A stretch of DNA of 64,000 nt from Saxidomus purpurata (lineage: Eukaryota > Mollusca > Bivalvia > Venerida > Veneridae): contig JAFMSR010000013.1 of the NCBI GenBank assembly GCA_022818135.1, positions 30,376,119 through 30,440,118 on the forward strand. Direction: 5' to 3'. The position numbers and the translations under genes were made by a program. This document shows positions 43,893 through 54,452 of this stretch, one piece after another (the first letter of the stretch is position 1; the number at the start of each line of letters is the position of its first letter). The notes under the pieces were generated by a model. It was given only the letters and a program-made list of their open reading frames with translations, had not been told where the DNA came from and made no database searches.

Positions 43893-44087
43893 TGCCACTT
43901 CTTCGTAGAGAAGCAGAACTAGTAAAGATTTCAGTGGATTCAGGAGACTTAACAAGACGCAATTATGTGCGAGGTCTATCCATCATGAAACTGCATTAAA
44001 GGCATGCTGGGAAAAATACGAACAGGGCACATTGAAAACATCTTCATTTCTGAAGGAAGTCGGCACCATTTATTCTGTAAGAATGTA
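43893..44087 (+). pseudogene. Unrecognised coding fragment with one frameshift
   Basis: After an acceptor-like GTTTTTACAG, one frame reads MPLLRREAELVKISVDSGDL and RRNYVRGLS. After a one-base slip near 43980, another reads HHETALKACWEKYEQGTLKT and SFLKEVGTIY, to a stop at 44085-44087. The two halves fit together as one hydrophilic, helical peptide, so it was probably coding once. I do not recognise the family. Confidence 0.45.
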
Positions 44088-45262
44088 ACTGTTAGTATGT
44101 AACTGTGTTGAACTGAGTTCATGGCGTTGATATTTGTTAAGAATGTTGGTTATTTCATAAATATGTAAATTGTTATTTTTGTTTATGTCTATTTTTAATT
44201 ATGTTGTTGCTTGTATGTTGTGTTATTTTCATAAAATTTAATGTAAATATGGAAAAAAAAAATCATTCATTTCACCATTGTTATTCTTATGCACCTCATT
44301 GTTCGCTATGCACTTTGCACTGTTTGTTGTTTTTTCCTTTACATTTTGGTTGTATATAATAAATTCTCTATGTACATATGCTTTTTCAATCTTTCATTTC
44401 CCCAAGTTACTATTTTACATATAAAATAAAACTGGTCCTTTCTGGATTTGGGACTTTTCGGTACTGGTCCTTTTTGGAAGTGGGCCTTTCTGACACCCTT
44501 TCGTCTTACCCTTTAATGCAAGGTGTCCAGTAGAGACTATTCTCTTCTGCGGTTTTGTTGGAAGTTAACCTTGGTTAGAAGGATCCCACATCAGCTATTT
44601 TTAGAAAATCAGATGTCCAGTTGCATAATAATCTCCACCATTGCAATTTTTCATGGTATGAAAGTTTACGTGTGACGTATCGTTGCATGCGCACTAATGA
44701 CGTCATATTACTCGTATTTAGGCGCAATTTTTAAACAGAAAAGTTTGCCGAAGTGTTAAGACTGCCGCAGGGCTACAGATAAGCTGCATATTTGCGTAAG
44801 TACGCAAACAAAATCCGCAAAAAAGCAATCAAAATACTAACCCTACGTACAGAAAAGCAAAGGAATATAAGTTTACGCATTTGCTTTTGAAATCGCTGCG
44901 TATCGAAAGTAAATAAACGGAAATCCTATCTATAGACTGTTCCAGCGAGCAGTGCCTTTCCAATAAATAGCCTACGTGGAATTGGAAGGGATAATCCTAT
45001 TCGTCTGTTTCGTTTTTTAATCAAGTTGTAAACCAGTTTCTGCAGAAATTTAGTATTTCCGGCTTCATTTTGTCAACAAGCAAAATATCTTCACGAAGCC
45101 GTAAAAAGCGAACAACATTCCAATTAATTAACAAACACGCTCATGTCTTACTTAGAATCGGCAGCCAAAAAAAAGCAAATGATCAAAATAAAAATATGTT
45201 ACTCATTCTAACACGATCCGCAACTTTTCGTATATAGATATAGAGGGAAAGAAGCTATACAC
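44088..45262. other. AT-rich DNA with a short CTGGTCCTTT tandem
   Basis: At 44428-44500 the phrase GGTCCTTTCTGG, with GGGACTTTT and GGGCCTTTCTG, repeats about three times. The stretch 44640-45060 has CpG-containing words but no gene that I can support. Confidence 0.35.
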
Positions 45263-45451
45263 CATGCATGCATGGAAAAACCACCTTTGCTCATGCATGC
45301 ATGGACAAAACACCTTTGCTCATGCATGCATGGACAAAACACCTTTGCTCATGCATGCATGGACAAAACACCTTTGCTCATGCATGCATGAACAAACCAC
45401 CTTTGCTCATGCATGCATGGACAAACCACCTTTGCTCATGCATGCATGGAC
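45263..45451 (+). repeat. 29-bp minisatellite CATGCATGCATGGACAAA...
   Basis: About six and a half units of CATGCATGCATGGACAAA followed by CCACCTTTGCT, period 29. Because 29 is not a multiple of three, all frames remain open and read a 29-residue cycle (HACMDK, MHAW, CSCMHG). These are not genes. The same unit lies inverted at 55962-56070. Confidence 0.9.
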
Positions 45452-45910
45452 AAACCCAAAATTTTCCATTTCTTGAAAATTTCAAGAAAATTTATATGGC
45501 CAATGTCACCTAATGTCATGTGTAATCACCACCCTGTAATTTGTTTTCTGTCATATTTTATGAAGCCTTAACTACTGTTATACTGTAACATTATATCAAG
45601 AAATTGTATAACTGTATTGTGGTGTAAAATACCGAGTTGGCGTTGTGACCCTTTTCCACCGGCGGCAGACATCCCCAATTGTGTATGGTCCCATAGAATT
45701 TGGCTGTAAATCCCAGTAGTTCAAAGTATGTAACAATACTTTATAAGTTATTTCCACATTGAACAGTGTGCTATCTCATGGAAATAAAAACACAAGTAAT
45801 TGCCCAAGGAATACAGTTTTAATTTTATGATGGATAGGTGATGGAAATTCAATATTCTTTAAACGTAACAGTCATACAATTGAGTAAACATTTTAATTTA
45901 TGACATAACA
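45263..45910 (+). repeat. Dispersed element with minisatellite head, copy 1
   Basis: The minisatellite is followed by AAAATTTCAAGAAAATTTATATGGCC, CACCCTGTAATTTG, ACCGAGTTGGCGTTGTGACC and GTAATTGCCCAAGGAATACAG. This order is repeated, inverted, at 53985-54452 plus 55962-56075. No coding sequence or terminal repeat was found. Confidence 0.75.
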
Positions 45911-46906
45911 TAGACATTAAAAATATTTGCGATCATTAAACCCAAATATACAGTCGCAAATATCAAAATTACATCAGTTATTCCTGTAATATACCAGTAT
46001 CTTATGTTAATTAATGAATAATTAATAACCAGGCAAACAGAATATTTAGTTAAATATGTGCATATACAAAACATTACAATACAAATTCCTAATCGTGTCT
46101 GTCTACTTAAATAACTACTGACATAGCCGTTTTTTTAAATTAAATTTGGCTGATGTATATTGCAAAAGTATACAGCATAACAATGCTAATCTGACTTTTT
46201 TTTTATTTAGAATGAACCAATAAAAAGTGACATGAATTGCAAATTCATAAGGACATATAAAAGAAGTAACAAACATTGAAAATGTTAATGCCAGGCTATG
46301 TATTCATATCAAGAAGTTATTAATAAAAATCCCTGAGAATACGAGAAACTTTCTTCTCATTTCTGAGTATGAGGGTGACCTCAAAAACTGTAGCAAAATT
46401 TACATAAGGAGAAAAATCATGCAACTTATAAAGACATCAACTGAAAGATGAGTATTTTTTCTATCAAATAACATGTAAATAATATTGCTGAAATGTGTAC
46501 TGTTTTATATGTACCAAATTTACATGCTACGCCCCCTGAGAATACGAGAAAACAGGATAAACAAATTTTGACAAAAAAAGTTCCAATGTGTCAATATACA
46601 GTCGTTCTTCATGACAGAAAATCCAGATTTGAATAACAAGTAAATGTTGAGATTATCAGCATTTAGTTTGCATGATATTAATTTGAATAACCAGTAGGGT
46701 ACATTGGCACAAGGGCACTTATCTAAATTGTGTTCCAAATATGATTTTAGGCGACATTTTACTATGTATCCCGACATGAAGTTTGATGTTGCGTATCATT
46801 TTAGTCCTTGAAAATTAGAAAAAAGACCTTAAAAAGTGTTTGAAAAATAGTTGAATTTTGTCTCAGAACTTCTGTATGAACCATGTAATATAAACATTCA
46901 GGAAAA
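45911..46906. other. AT-rich DNA, including a copy of the TTTGCGAC repeat
   Basis: AAAATATTTGCGATCATTAAA and CAGTCGCAAATATCAAAATTAC at 45916-45976 match 2080-2140. The rest, including a minus-strand frame at 46520-46777, shows nothing recognisable. Confidence 0.45.
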
Positions 46907-47430
46907 CTAATCAAAATATTTGTCTAACTCGGCTCTAACATTTTTTGGAAGGTGTCCAGAGGGGGTAAGACTGAACCCCCGCAGCCATATGACTTCATTG
47001 TCCACAGTCTCAATGAAAGGTTCAGTCGTACCTCCTCTGGTCCCTTGTAGCCTCCTGTTAGCTGGAGACCAGACAGTTGTCCTAGCGCCCTTGTACCAAT
47101 GTACCCTACAGTGTGTGTCTGAGACTTTCTCAACCAGTTTAGCGACCTGCGGCCATTCGTCCGCATATTTGGCCCAGTCCAACAAAACAAAATCTCCTTC
47201 GCCTGCGGCACTGCTTTTCTTATTCTTGTGCTTCCCTATGATTACAGGGGGTATCGGTTCATCCAATATTGGGATTTCCAAATCTCGTGTAAGTTCCTCA
47301 ATGTCTCTATTGTTTTCATTATTAACCGTTTGACGTTTTGCCATAAGTCTATATATGACATCCACCACATCATCATTCCAATTGTTTTCTGCAAACCAAT
47401 GTCTCAAAATAATACACCAGGCCCCGGTTT
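46907..47430 (-). CDS. Uncharacterised protein, possible chromatin-reader-like (tudor/agenet-like) C-terminus
   Basis: An intact minus-strand frame. Good starts are MAKRQTVNNENN at about 47344 or an upstream in-frame continuation (HWFAENNWNDDVVDVIYRL). The frame further upstream enters a repeat at about 47430. The C-terminal half reads GDFVLLDWAKYADEWPQVAK, CRVHWYKGARTTVWSPANR, and LRGFSLTPSGHLPKNVRAEL. The Trp/Tyr-rich small-barrel look and the LTPSGxLP tail recall domains at the ends of invertebrate transposon-linked proteins. The stop is at 46907-46909. It could be the last exon of a longer gene. Function unknown. Confidence 0.5.
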
Positions 47431-47585
47431 CACGAAAATACTTAAGTAAAAACTTAAGTATATACTCAGTAACAGACTTAAGCACATTACTTAACTCAGC
47501 TGAGTAAGGTCAGGTAAGTCCGTTTCTTAAACATACTTAAGTATTTGCTCAGCTGAGTCAAATAACAGCCTCAACTTATAATATT
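47431..47585. repeat. Short repeat with multiple ACTTAAGT palindromes
   Basis: From CCCCGGTTTCACGAAAATAC on, the words ACTTAAGT, CTCAGCTGAG and CTTAAGTA occur repeatedly within 150 bases in both orientations. It looks like a MITE or foldback piece at the edge of the preceding frame. Confidence 0.5.
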
Positions 47586-47685
47586 TTTAACTGCACAAGC
47601 GGCCTTCAAAAAAGGCTCTCCTGTATAGGTTTATTTGGTAGAAAAGTACGGGAATCGCTGTCAAACCGTCAAACGTCGTCTGCAA

Positions 47686-47849
47686 ATGGAAAAGAAAAGA
47701 TCGCAGAATTGGACAGAGGAGGAAAGGTTGGCGGCCACGGAACTCATAGTGATAAACTATGATTTTTTGTATGGAAAGTTCCGTGGCGCATCGCTTGGCG
47801 CCAAGGAAAAGGAGAGAAAATGGGAGGATATTTGTAATGAATTGAATTC
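47686..47849 (+). CDS. Myb/SANT-like DNA-binding gene, exon 1
   Basis: The start is set at MEKKRSQNW (47686), where domain similarity begins. RSQNWTEEERLAATELIVIN, then FLYGKFRGAS and KEKERKWEDICNELN, is a Myb/SANT-like domain (Myb_DNA-bind_5 type, as in NAIF1 and Harbinger-linked proteins), with the regularly spaced Trp residues. The exon ends in GAATTC before GTAAAT, phase 2. Splicing at 49548 and 51223 continues the domain in phase. Probable DNA-binding nuclear protein. A Harbinger-type transposon origin is possible. Confidence 0.65.
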
Positions 47850-48182
47850 GTAAATTGAGTTTTCATGGTTATGCCTGTAACTTGTAAGCTTTTCATGTTT
47901 TTGCAGTAGAATCATGGCAGAATCAATAAGATATATTTTACATATAGCTTTCATTTTCACTTTGATATAATTTACCGGTTACGATAATTTAATAAACCAG
48001 AGAACCTCCGTTTGAAACGCTTGATCATGTTGATTTTGTTATTGTTGTTGATCCTCTGTTCACTTTGTCAATCGTTGGTATATATAATGGTTACCTCTCA
48101 CAAATTTTATGGCACACTTTCAATAACACTTGAAAGAGAGGTGTGGCAGTAAATAATTGCTTGACTCATCAATATTTGAGTT

Positions 48183-48392
48183 ATGTTCATGCTTCCAGTT
48201 TACCACAATTCATTGAAAGAGCTACCAGTAGATCCTTATTTTCAGTTAGAAACAACCAACTTTCTCACATTAAGGGGCATGCTCAGTAGCAGGCCTCAAA
48301 ATAATGACCCTCAAAGACCAATCTATGAGAGGCTACCATTACAGAGATTTCAAATCAGTGACCTTAATCAAGCTTATCCACTTATCCATTGA
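48183..48392 (+). other. Possible coding remnant within the Myb/SANT gene intron
   Basis: The frame reads LETTNFLTLRGMLSSRPQNN then RPIYERLPLQRFQISDLNQA and YPLIH before a stop. The composition is protein-like and a weak acceptor (GCTTCCAG) precedes it, but no family is recognised and no partner exon was found. Confidence 0.3.
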
Positions 48393-48855
48393 GTTGGGTT
48401 TGTAACCTGGTTTTCCACTTACTGTAGCCTGTACTACTATTGTAATATAAAAGTTTGTCATACACAATGAATACTTTAGAACTGTCAGAAGTTCACACCT
48501 GCATGTAGCTTTTAATCATTTTGCGGCTTTTTTACATTTATTATAGATATAAAGTTAGGACAAAAGTTCTGCACAGATGTTACTTTGATATTTTGTATGC
48601 ACATTTATATTTGTGGACAAGGGTTTTAGAAATTCTATACAAAAATGAAGTTGAATACAGTTTCTTATGACTGATGCCATATACATGCACTGATTGAAGA
48701 GCCTACACCTTTAAAATATATGTCCGTGATGCAGTACTTAGCGTGTAGTTCCTCAATTGACCCTTCCCCACCCTCTGTGTGAACAATGTTTTATGTAATT
48801 AAAATGTTTAACACCTACAGAAGGTTTAATTATACTTTTTTTAAACAATATTCTT

Positions 48856-49074
48856 TAATTGTAATTTGTCAAGATAGAGCTATGGTTCTTGTACACTGCA
48901 CTTCCTCTCATTGTGCTAGACCATTGTATGAAGTTGTATTGAATTCCAACTTGTAGTTTTCAAGTAATGCTCCAGACAAGGAAAATGCAACAGACCGCCT
49001 GACCGACCGCCTGACCAACCGACAGACCGACCGACCAACCATCGTGTGAACTTCGTTTTGGGGGTATAAAAATG
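48856..49074 (+). repeat. Truncated copy of the 40085-40855 repeat
   Basis: One and a half units (TGCACTTCCTCTCATTGTGC, TTGTATTGAATTCCAACTTG, GCTCCAGACAAGGAAAATGC) are followed by a GACCGACC-type run and the end AACTTCGTTTTGGGGGTATAA. It lies in the intron between exons 1 and 2 of the Myb/SANT gene. Confidence 0.7.
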
Positions 49075-49547
49075 TGCAATTAATGAATTTTTATCCAACT
49101 ATCATATCTTAGAATTATCACACTTCTATCAAACTAATATGATGTTATCTCAGAAATATTTCCAGTAATCTGATGGTGCCTTGACCGTCAGTGCTAGGAA
49201 CTTTGTGAGCACACATACTATTATACAGAATTGATAAGTTTTTAACTTTTTTCTGATCAGTGAGTGAATTTCAGAAATCAATTTCCATTTGACTGCAATC
49301 TTTGGGATATTTTGAACTATATGTGTCTATGTAATACTATATGTATTTGGCAATACCAGTTACCACTTTACCAATCATCTTACTCTAAGTATGCAGTTAC
49401 ATTGTTGCATGCATGTTTAACAACAACAGGCTAGTTTATATATCACATCATTATTTGAATGCCTTATATAGTTATGTAACCACCTTTTTTATAAGATTAA
49501 TCTCATATTGTTGCATCATTTTTACTGTTGCTTTTTTTTTCATTTAG

Positions 49548-49618
49548 GTCTGGTAAAAGTATGTGTAATAGAACAGTGCAAGAGATGAAGAAGATGTTTA
49601 ACAATCAGAAGACAAGGG
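49548..49618 (+). CDS. Myb/SANT-like gene, exon 2
   Basis: The acceptor TTTTTTTTTCATTTAG precedes it. The first base completes the TCG codon of exon 1, and the frame reads SGKSMCNRTVQEMKKMFNNQ then KTRG. RTxxEMKKxxxxxK is the third-helix region expected to follow exon 1. The exon ends in phase 1 before GTGAGA (a second donor, GTAAAT, lies six bases on, also phase 1). The match of sequence and phase makes this exon convincing despite its length. Confidence 0.62.
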
Positions 49619-49837
49619 GTGAGAGTAAATTACAAATTTTAACTACATTCATGTTTCGTATTCAAGTCAGGCCTATATATTAAGTTCTCTTTGAAGAGAA
49701 ATGGCCTGCAGATCAAATTACTGGTACCAGTTACCATGTAGTCCTCCAGGTATGTCCTTTGACAAGAGCATGTAATGCCATGTCACTACTGTGGTAATTA
49801 ATTTGAACCAATAGACTGTGTATACTAATTATAATTT

Positions 49838-50212
<375 letters not shown>

Positions 50213-50579
50213 AGTATAATGCTTGAATATTGTTTGAATGTATGATATTGGCAAAAATTAATCAATTAGTAACAAGCATTATCATCACAATGACAACTTA
50301 AACTTGTTTTGAAACCAAGCTGACCTGTAATTCACTATTTGGGATTAATCTGCACTATCTGCAGATGAAATATTCAGTTTAGTGATTATTCTCGAATTTA
50401 CACATTTGGTTTAAATATAATCTTTTAATTAACTTATTATGACTGTATAAAAAATGTTTAGATAATATATATTGCATTTTCAATTAAATAACACAGAATG
50501 ATATTGGGTGTTGGTTTGTGACAGTAATTTCAGGGGCACAAAGGATTTTTACATCACGAGGAAAAACTTTGGTGTTAGA

Positions 50580-50760
50580 TTAACGTGATATTACACCGAA
50601 CCACAATTTTTCTGTTTTTTTTGGTAAAACCACTTTTTTGAGTTTGTTTCAAAACATAAACAAAAAACAAAACGCTCATTTTAACGCGCATCGTCGTATG
50701 GTCCCAGCAACCCCCCCCCCTACGCCGGTACCTTAAGAATCCGGCAATGCGGAAGGCCAG
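50580..50760 (+). repeat. Dispersed repeat shared with 24050-24200
   Basis: TTGAGTTTGTTTCAA, CATTTTAACG and CATCGTCRT words occur in the same order at both places. The 24-kb copy lies inside the 4.6-kb TIR element. A C-run and a short GC-rich piece (TACGCCGGTACC) follow here. Confidence 0.45.
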
Positions 50761-51045
50761 TCACGGCCTTTTATTAACAATTGCATATAATCATTTTACT
50801 GTAAATGAATCACTTTTTTAGTGTCTGTGTTGCTGCTCTTCTCTGTCTTTCATTTAAAACAGTGAACACTTTCAAAAGCTGGTATCCAAAAGCCAGCATG
50901 TTTCTTACATAAATGTGGTGCTGTATAAGAAATTATCTCAGCCAGGTATAAGTTAAGGATATGTCTTTAATAAAGTTTCTAGCATATAATTATGTTTTGA
51001 GACTTTTAATAAAACTTACAATATACATAATGACAGTATATGTAT

Positions 51046-51195
51046 TTCAATTCATGTAGACAATGTATATCATAGGAATAACTGTTTTGTAATTTTGATA
51101 TTTGCGACTGTATATACGTTATTTAATAGTCGCAAATTTAGACGATGTTATTTATCAGAAATGACTTTACATCAGTACGACTTTAGAAGAGATTA
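51046..51195 (-). repeat. Inverted copy of the TTTGCGAC repeat
   Basis: AGGAATAACTGTTTTGTAATTTTG then ATATTTGCGACTG and AATAGTCGCAAAT are the reverse complement of sequence at 2080-2155. It ends just before exon 3 of the Myb/SANT gene. Confidence 0.6.
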
Positions 51196-51222
51196 TTTAT
51201 GTTGTGTTATTTAAAATTAAAG

Positions 51223-51320
51223 CTAAAGAAAAGCAGGATTTGGCAAAGAAAACAGGAGGTGGACCAAAGGCTCAACTATCAACAACAGAGGCATATATAA
51301 TTGAGCACATGAAAAAAAAA
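51223..51320 (+). pseudogene. Myb/SANT-like gene, exon 3, interrupted
   Basis: The phase-1 entry (CT completing the codon) gives KEKQDLAKKTGGGPKAQLST then EAYIIEHM. KKTGGGP is the signature that follows the Myb/SANT domain in this family. At about 51320 the coding sequence runs into a Gypsy gag fragment on the other strand, so this copy of the gene is broken unless splicing avoids it. The candidate exons at 56381-56860 could be its remaining 3' part. Confidence 0.6.
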
Positions 51321-51721
51321 CCAACCAAGCACAAATTAATTAAACGTCTGATATCTTGAGCCATCTCAGATACAGTTTATGTGGCCTTCCGCCGCCTTTC
51401 TCTTAGTTGTGATATATAAAACTCAGTCTGGTTCGGAGATGCAAATCTTTCTTGAAGAACATTCACTAAATCAGTATAACTACTACTAGCCGTACCAAAA
51501 AAATCCGAATACACCTTGTGCTTGTCTTCTTAAAGGAACAGCAAGATACAGACCTTTTTGTTTATCTGTCTAATTATTTATTTCAGAACAAGCCTCAAAA
51601 TGTGCTTTATGGTCTAACCCAGACCCAGTACCATCATAGGTTGCTGGTTTTATAAAAACAGAATGTTTACCAGAAGTATTTTTATCATATTTAGTTTCTG
51701 ACTGTATATCTCTTTTTGAAC
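51321..51721 (-). pseudogene. Gypsy (LTR retrotransposon) gag fragment
   Basis: On the minus strand, VFIKPATYDGTGSGLDHKAHFE, an Asn-rich step with a stop or frameshift, LRRQAQGVFG, and further LVNVLQERFASPNQTE and LRERRRKA recall the central gag region of Gypsy-type elements. Several frame breaks are present. Its 5' part is cut at 51721 by a Tigger element, and it ends at 51321 in the Myb/SANT exon. No LTR was seen. Confidence 0.6.
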
Positions 51722-51723
51722 TA

Positions 51724-52519
51724 CAGTCAAAACTGCCATAGCGACGCACTGTATTCAACGACTTCCTGTCTTATGTGACCTTGTTCGAGTCCGCCCAATG
51801 ATTTTGGCTATAAAGTTGCACTGTATTAGGCGACTCATCGTGTTACGTGACTAGCGACCGTGATTTATACGGTCCGGAACGTGCATATCACTGTTTTTAG
51901 TGACTCTGTTATGAAAGATAACTCTGTTCTTACTTCCTGTCTGGTTAAAAACATGTCGGAAACAAAGAAAACAAAGAAAATACGTATTGTTTTAGATCTT
52001 CAGCAGAAGTATGAAGCCATACGAAAACTGGATAAAGGAATACTGGCGTATAAAGTTGCTGAAAAACTATGTGTTGGAAAAACACAAATCCAGAACCTTC
52101 GTAAACGTAAAATCGAAGTAATTTTGGACTTTGAAAATAATGTTCCAATGAATACTAAACGTCGGAGACATGCAACTGGTAATGAGAAAATCAATGACCT
52201 AACCTTAGCTTGGTTTGAGGATGCAGTGAAAAGAAAAATTGTGGTTACAGGTCCTTTATTGAAAACAAAAGCGTTGGACTTTGCATCAAAATTAAATATT
52301 TCTGAATTTAAAGCCTCAAACGGTTGGCTAGAAAGTTTCATCAAGCGTAACAATATTTCTTTCGGAAGCATAAGTGGTGAAAGGGGGGACGTCCAGCAGC
52401 ATACAGTGAATGAATGGAAATCTCGACTCCCAGATCTGTGTAAAGACTATTCTGCAGATAATATTTTTAATATTGATGAAACTGCGTTGTTCTTTCGTGA
52501 TACATCGAGAAAAATATGA
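51724..52519 (+). mobile_element. Tigger/pogo element, 5' part
   Basis: CAGTCAAAACTGCCATAGCG at 51724 follows TA (51722-51723) and splits the Gypsy gag fragment, so it marks the left end of the Tigger element. CAGTxxAAxCTxxxxTAxCGAC is the usual Tigger terminus. A 5' untranslated stretch and the transposase follow. The right end was not found, and the element appears truncated at about 52519. Confidence 0.65.
51953..52519 (+). pseudogene. Tigger-type transposase, truncated before the DDE domain
   Basis: The start is set at MSETKKTKK (51953); the frame upstream is leader. A CENP-B N-terminal helix-turn-helix (residues ~10-60, IVLDLQQKYEAIRKLDKG) is followed by the second DNA-binding domain (~80-150, ending GWLESFIKRNNISFG). 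The DDE domain then starts with NIFNIDETALFF, whose Asp (52475-52477) is the first catalytic residue. A stop at 52517-52519 follows FRDTSRKI, so the other catalytic Asp residues are missing. This is about 190 of the usual 450-600 residues. It is related by family, not by identity, to the remnant at 17529. Confidence 0.8.
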
Positions 52520-52752
52520 ATAATAATAATATGAAAGAACACTGGATTTAATGACAACACACAATTGACAGTTTTATTATAATTTTTATTAAGCGAAATC
52601 AGCAAATTATTAGTAAAGCCTAATTAAATCTTTACAATAATATTCATAAGGAACTGACAATATCATGTGTGTGTCATTGATAAAGACACGAAAAAACATA
52701 AATGAGATTGGTTATTTTTTATGTTTTTAATTGTAATATTTTTAGAGATTAC

Positions 52753-52846
52753 ATGCGGCAACTAGCTGTTAATGCACTAGCTGAGGACAGCTGGGATGAT
52801 GTGGAGGCGACGTATTTCCAAGCTGAGAAGATGCTAGAGTACAATG
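52753..52846 (+). CDS. Two-exon orphan gene, exon 1
   Basis: The ATG at 52753 starts MRQLAVNALAEDSWDDVEAT then YFQAEKMLEYN, ending in phase 1 before GTATAA. An acceptor-like TTGTAATATTTTTAG precedes it (52731-52745) and the frame is open back to it (DYMRQLA), so this may be an internal exon. Acidic and helical; no family recognised. Confidence 0.5.
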
Positions 52847-53669
52847 GTATAAATACTGAATGAAACATGTTTGGGGAAAAAAATAAAATATAAAACATAA
52901 ACAACATAATTGAATATACTTATAAACATTAACTGCTAAACTTCTTTAAACAGTTAGTAAGTATATAAAAAATACTTTCATTAATAGTGAAAATAGCGAG
53001 AGTATGCACAGTCTAAAGTTTTTCCATCCCTATAACAAAAAAATAATCCCATCTTTCAAAAAAGGAAACTTCTTACCTATGTGATGGTCGTTTCGATTGT
53101 GTTTAAAATGCGCGTGAATCCTGTCCCAGAAAACACGAGTGAATTACTGGTGATGTAACGTGTTACACGCTGGGACTTCATTTCCAAAAATCATTAATCC
53201 AAATCAGTTGAAGTACATAGAAAAATGCAAAATGTTGAAAATTTGCATTTTCAAATTGTCACGCTGTAACGTGTCACACGCTGGGATGTCACTTTTTAAA
53301 TATCATCAATCCAAAACAGTTTACTTACATAGGAAAATGCAAATTTTTTTCAAAGAGTCGCGCTAACGCCGATAAGTTTCCAATCTTTATTTAAATATCA
53401 CATACACTCGAGGGTGAACGCTAGATACGCTATGTCTTAGTTGGTATTAAAAAATATTTTCAACAGCCTCAAGTCTAGCTGCATCTTTTATAACGCCGAT
53501 ACAATTCTACGATAATTATATAAATATTAAATGCAAATGAGGGTCATAGCAGATATTGTGCAAAAAAAAATGTTATTACAGAATCCCCTTTTGGATGTTA
53601 TTGAGTTCATAAATTATTTCATCGGCTTTTTTACAGCACAACAAATTTTTTATAACATTTCATCTGCAG
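52847..53669. repeat. Intron with a short tandem of CACGCTGGGA units
   Basis: GTAACGTGTTACACGCTGGGAC and GTAACGTGTCACACGCTGGGAT head two copies of a unit of about 115 bp (53155-53350) ending in CATAGGAAAATGCAAA. Nothing coding was seen. Confidence 0.5.
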
Positions 53670-53878
53670 GAGAGTTGACAACATCAGACGGGAGAAATAG
53701 ATACGCCAAGCATGTTATGAAAGAGGCACAGAACAACGTCACTAACTGGAATGTTCAAATAATCATAAAGAGGAATGGTGAAGACTTTCAAATGCACACA
53801 GAGGATGAGAAAAAAATGAAGAACAAAATTATTAGTCAATTGAAAAAAAGAAGGGTCACCAATATCCACGAAGAATAG
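53670..53878 (+). CDS. Two-exon orphan gene, terminal exon
   Basis: The acceptor TTTCATCTGCAG is followed by a phase-1 entry completing GGA. The frame reads ELTTSDGRNRYAKHVMKEAQ, NNVTNWNVQIIIKRNGEDF and a basic tail (KKMKNKIISQLKKRRV) to TAG at 53876-53878. Phase match with the exon at 52753, absence of stops and a Lys-rich C-terminus support a real short protein of about 100 residues. Family unknown. Confidence 0.52.
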
Positions 53879-53984
53879 GAGCGATGACAGTGACGTCACT
53901 CGCCAATTTATCGTGATTTAATAACTACACATCCAAATTCCTGATTTCATTTTATTCAACGATAAAATACAGGGAGGCATTTAT

Positions 53985-54452
53985 TATTTCTTAATTAAAA
54001 TGTTCACTCCATTGTATGACATTTACGTTTCTAAAAAAAAATTTAATTTCCATCATCAAAAAATTAAAACTGTATTTCTTGGGCAATTACTTGTTGTGTT
54101 TTTATTTCCATGAGATAGCACATTTTACAATGGGGAAATAACTTCTAAAGTATTATTATTTACATACAGTACTTTGAACTACTGGGATTTACATCAAAAT
54201 TCTAGGGGACCATACAAAATTTGGGATGCCTGCCGCCGGTGGAATAGGGTCACAACGCCAACTCAGTATTTTACACCACAAAAAAAGTTATACAATTTCT
54301 TGATATAATGTTACAGTATTACAGTAGTTAAGGCTTCGTAAAATATGACAGAAAACAAATTACAGGGTGGTGATTACACATGACATTAGGTGACATTGGC
54401 CATATAAACTTTATTTAAATTTTCAAAAAATGGAAAATTTTTGGTTTGTCCA
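53985..54452 (-). repeat. Dispersed element with minisatellite head, copy 2, main part
   Basis: Reverse complement of 45452-45910 (TTAATTTCCATCATC, CTTGGGCAATTACTTG, GGGTCACAACGCCAACTC, TACAGGGTGGTGATTACACA). The minisatellite head is displaced to 55962-56075 by an insertion. The preceding piece 53900-53985 matches the palindrome half at 21430-21500. Confidence 0.75.

Noticed and set aside
45263..45451. Regular short repeats suggestive of a CRISPR array
   Set aside because: Units are contiguous with no unique spacers, and the window is eukaryotic in every other respect.
45264..45513. Two overlapping Cys/His-rich open frames (MHAW, CSCMHG repeats)
   Set aside because: They are translations of a 29-bp minisatellite whose period keeps all frames open; an inverted copy sits in a dispersed repeat.
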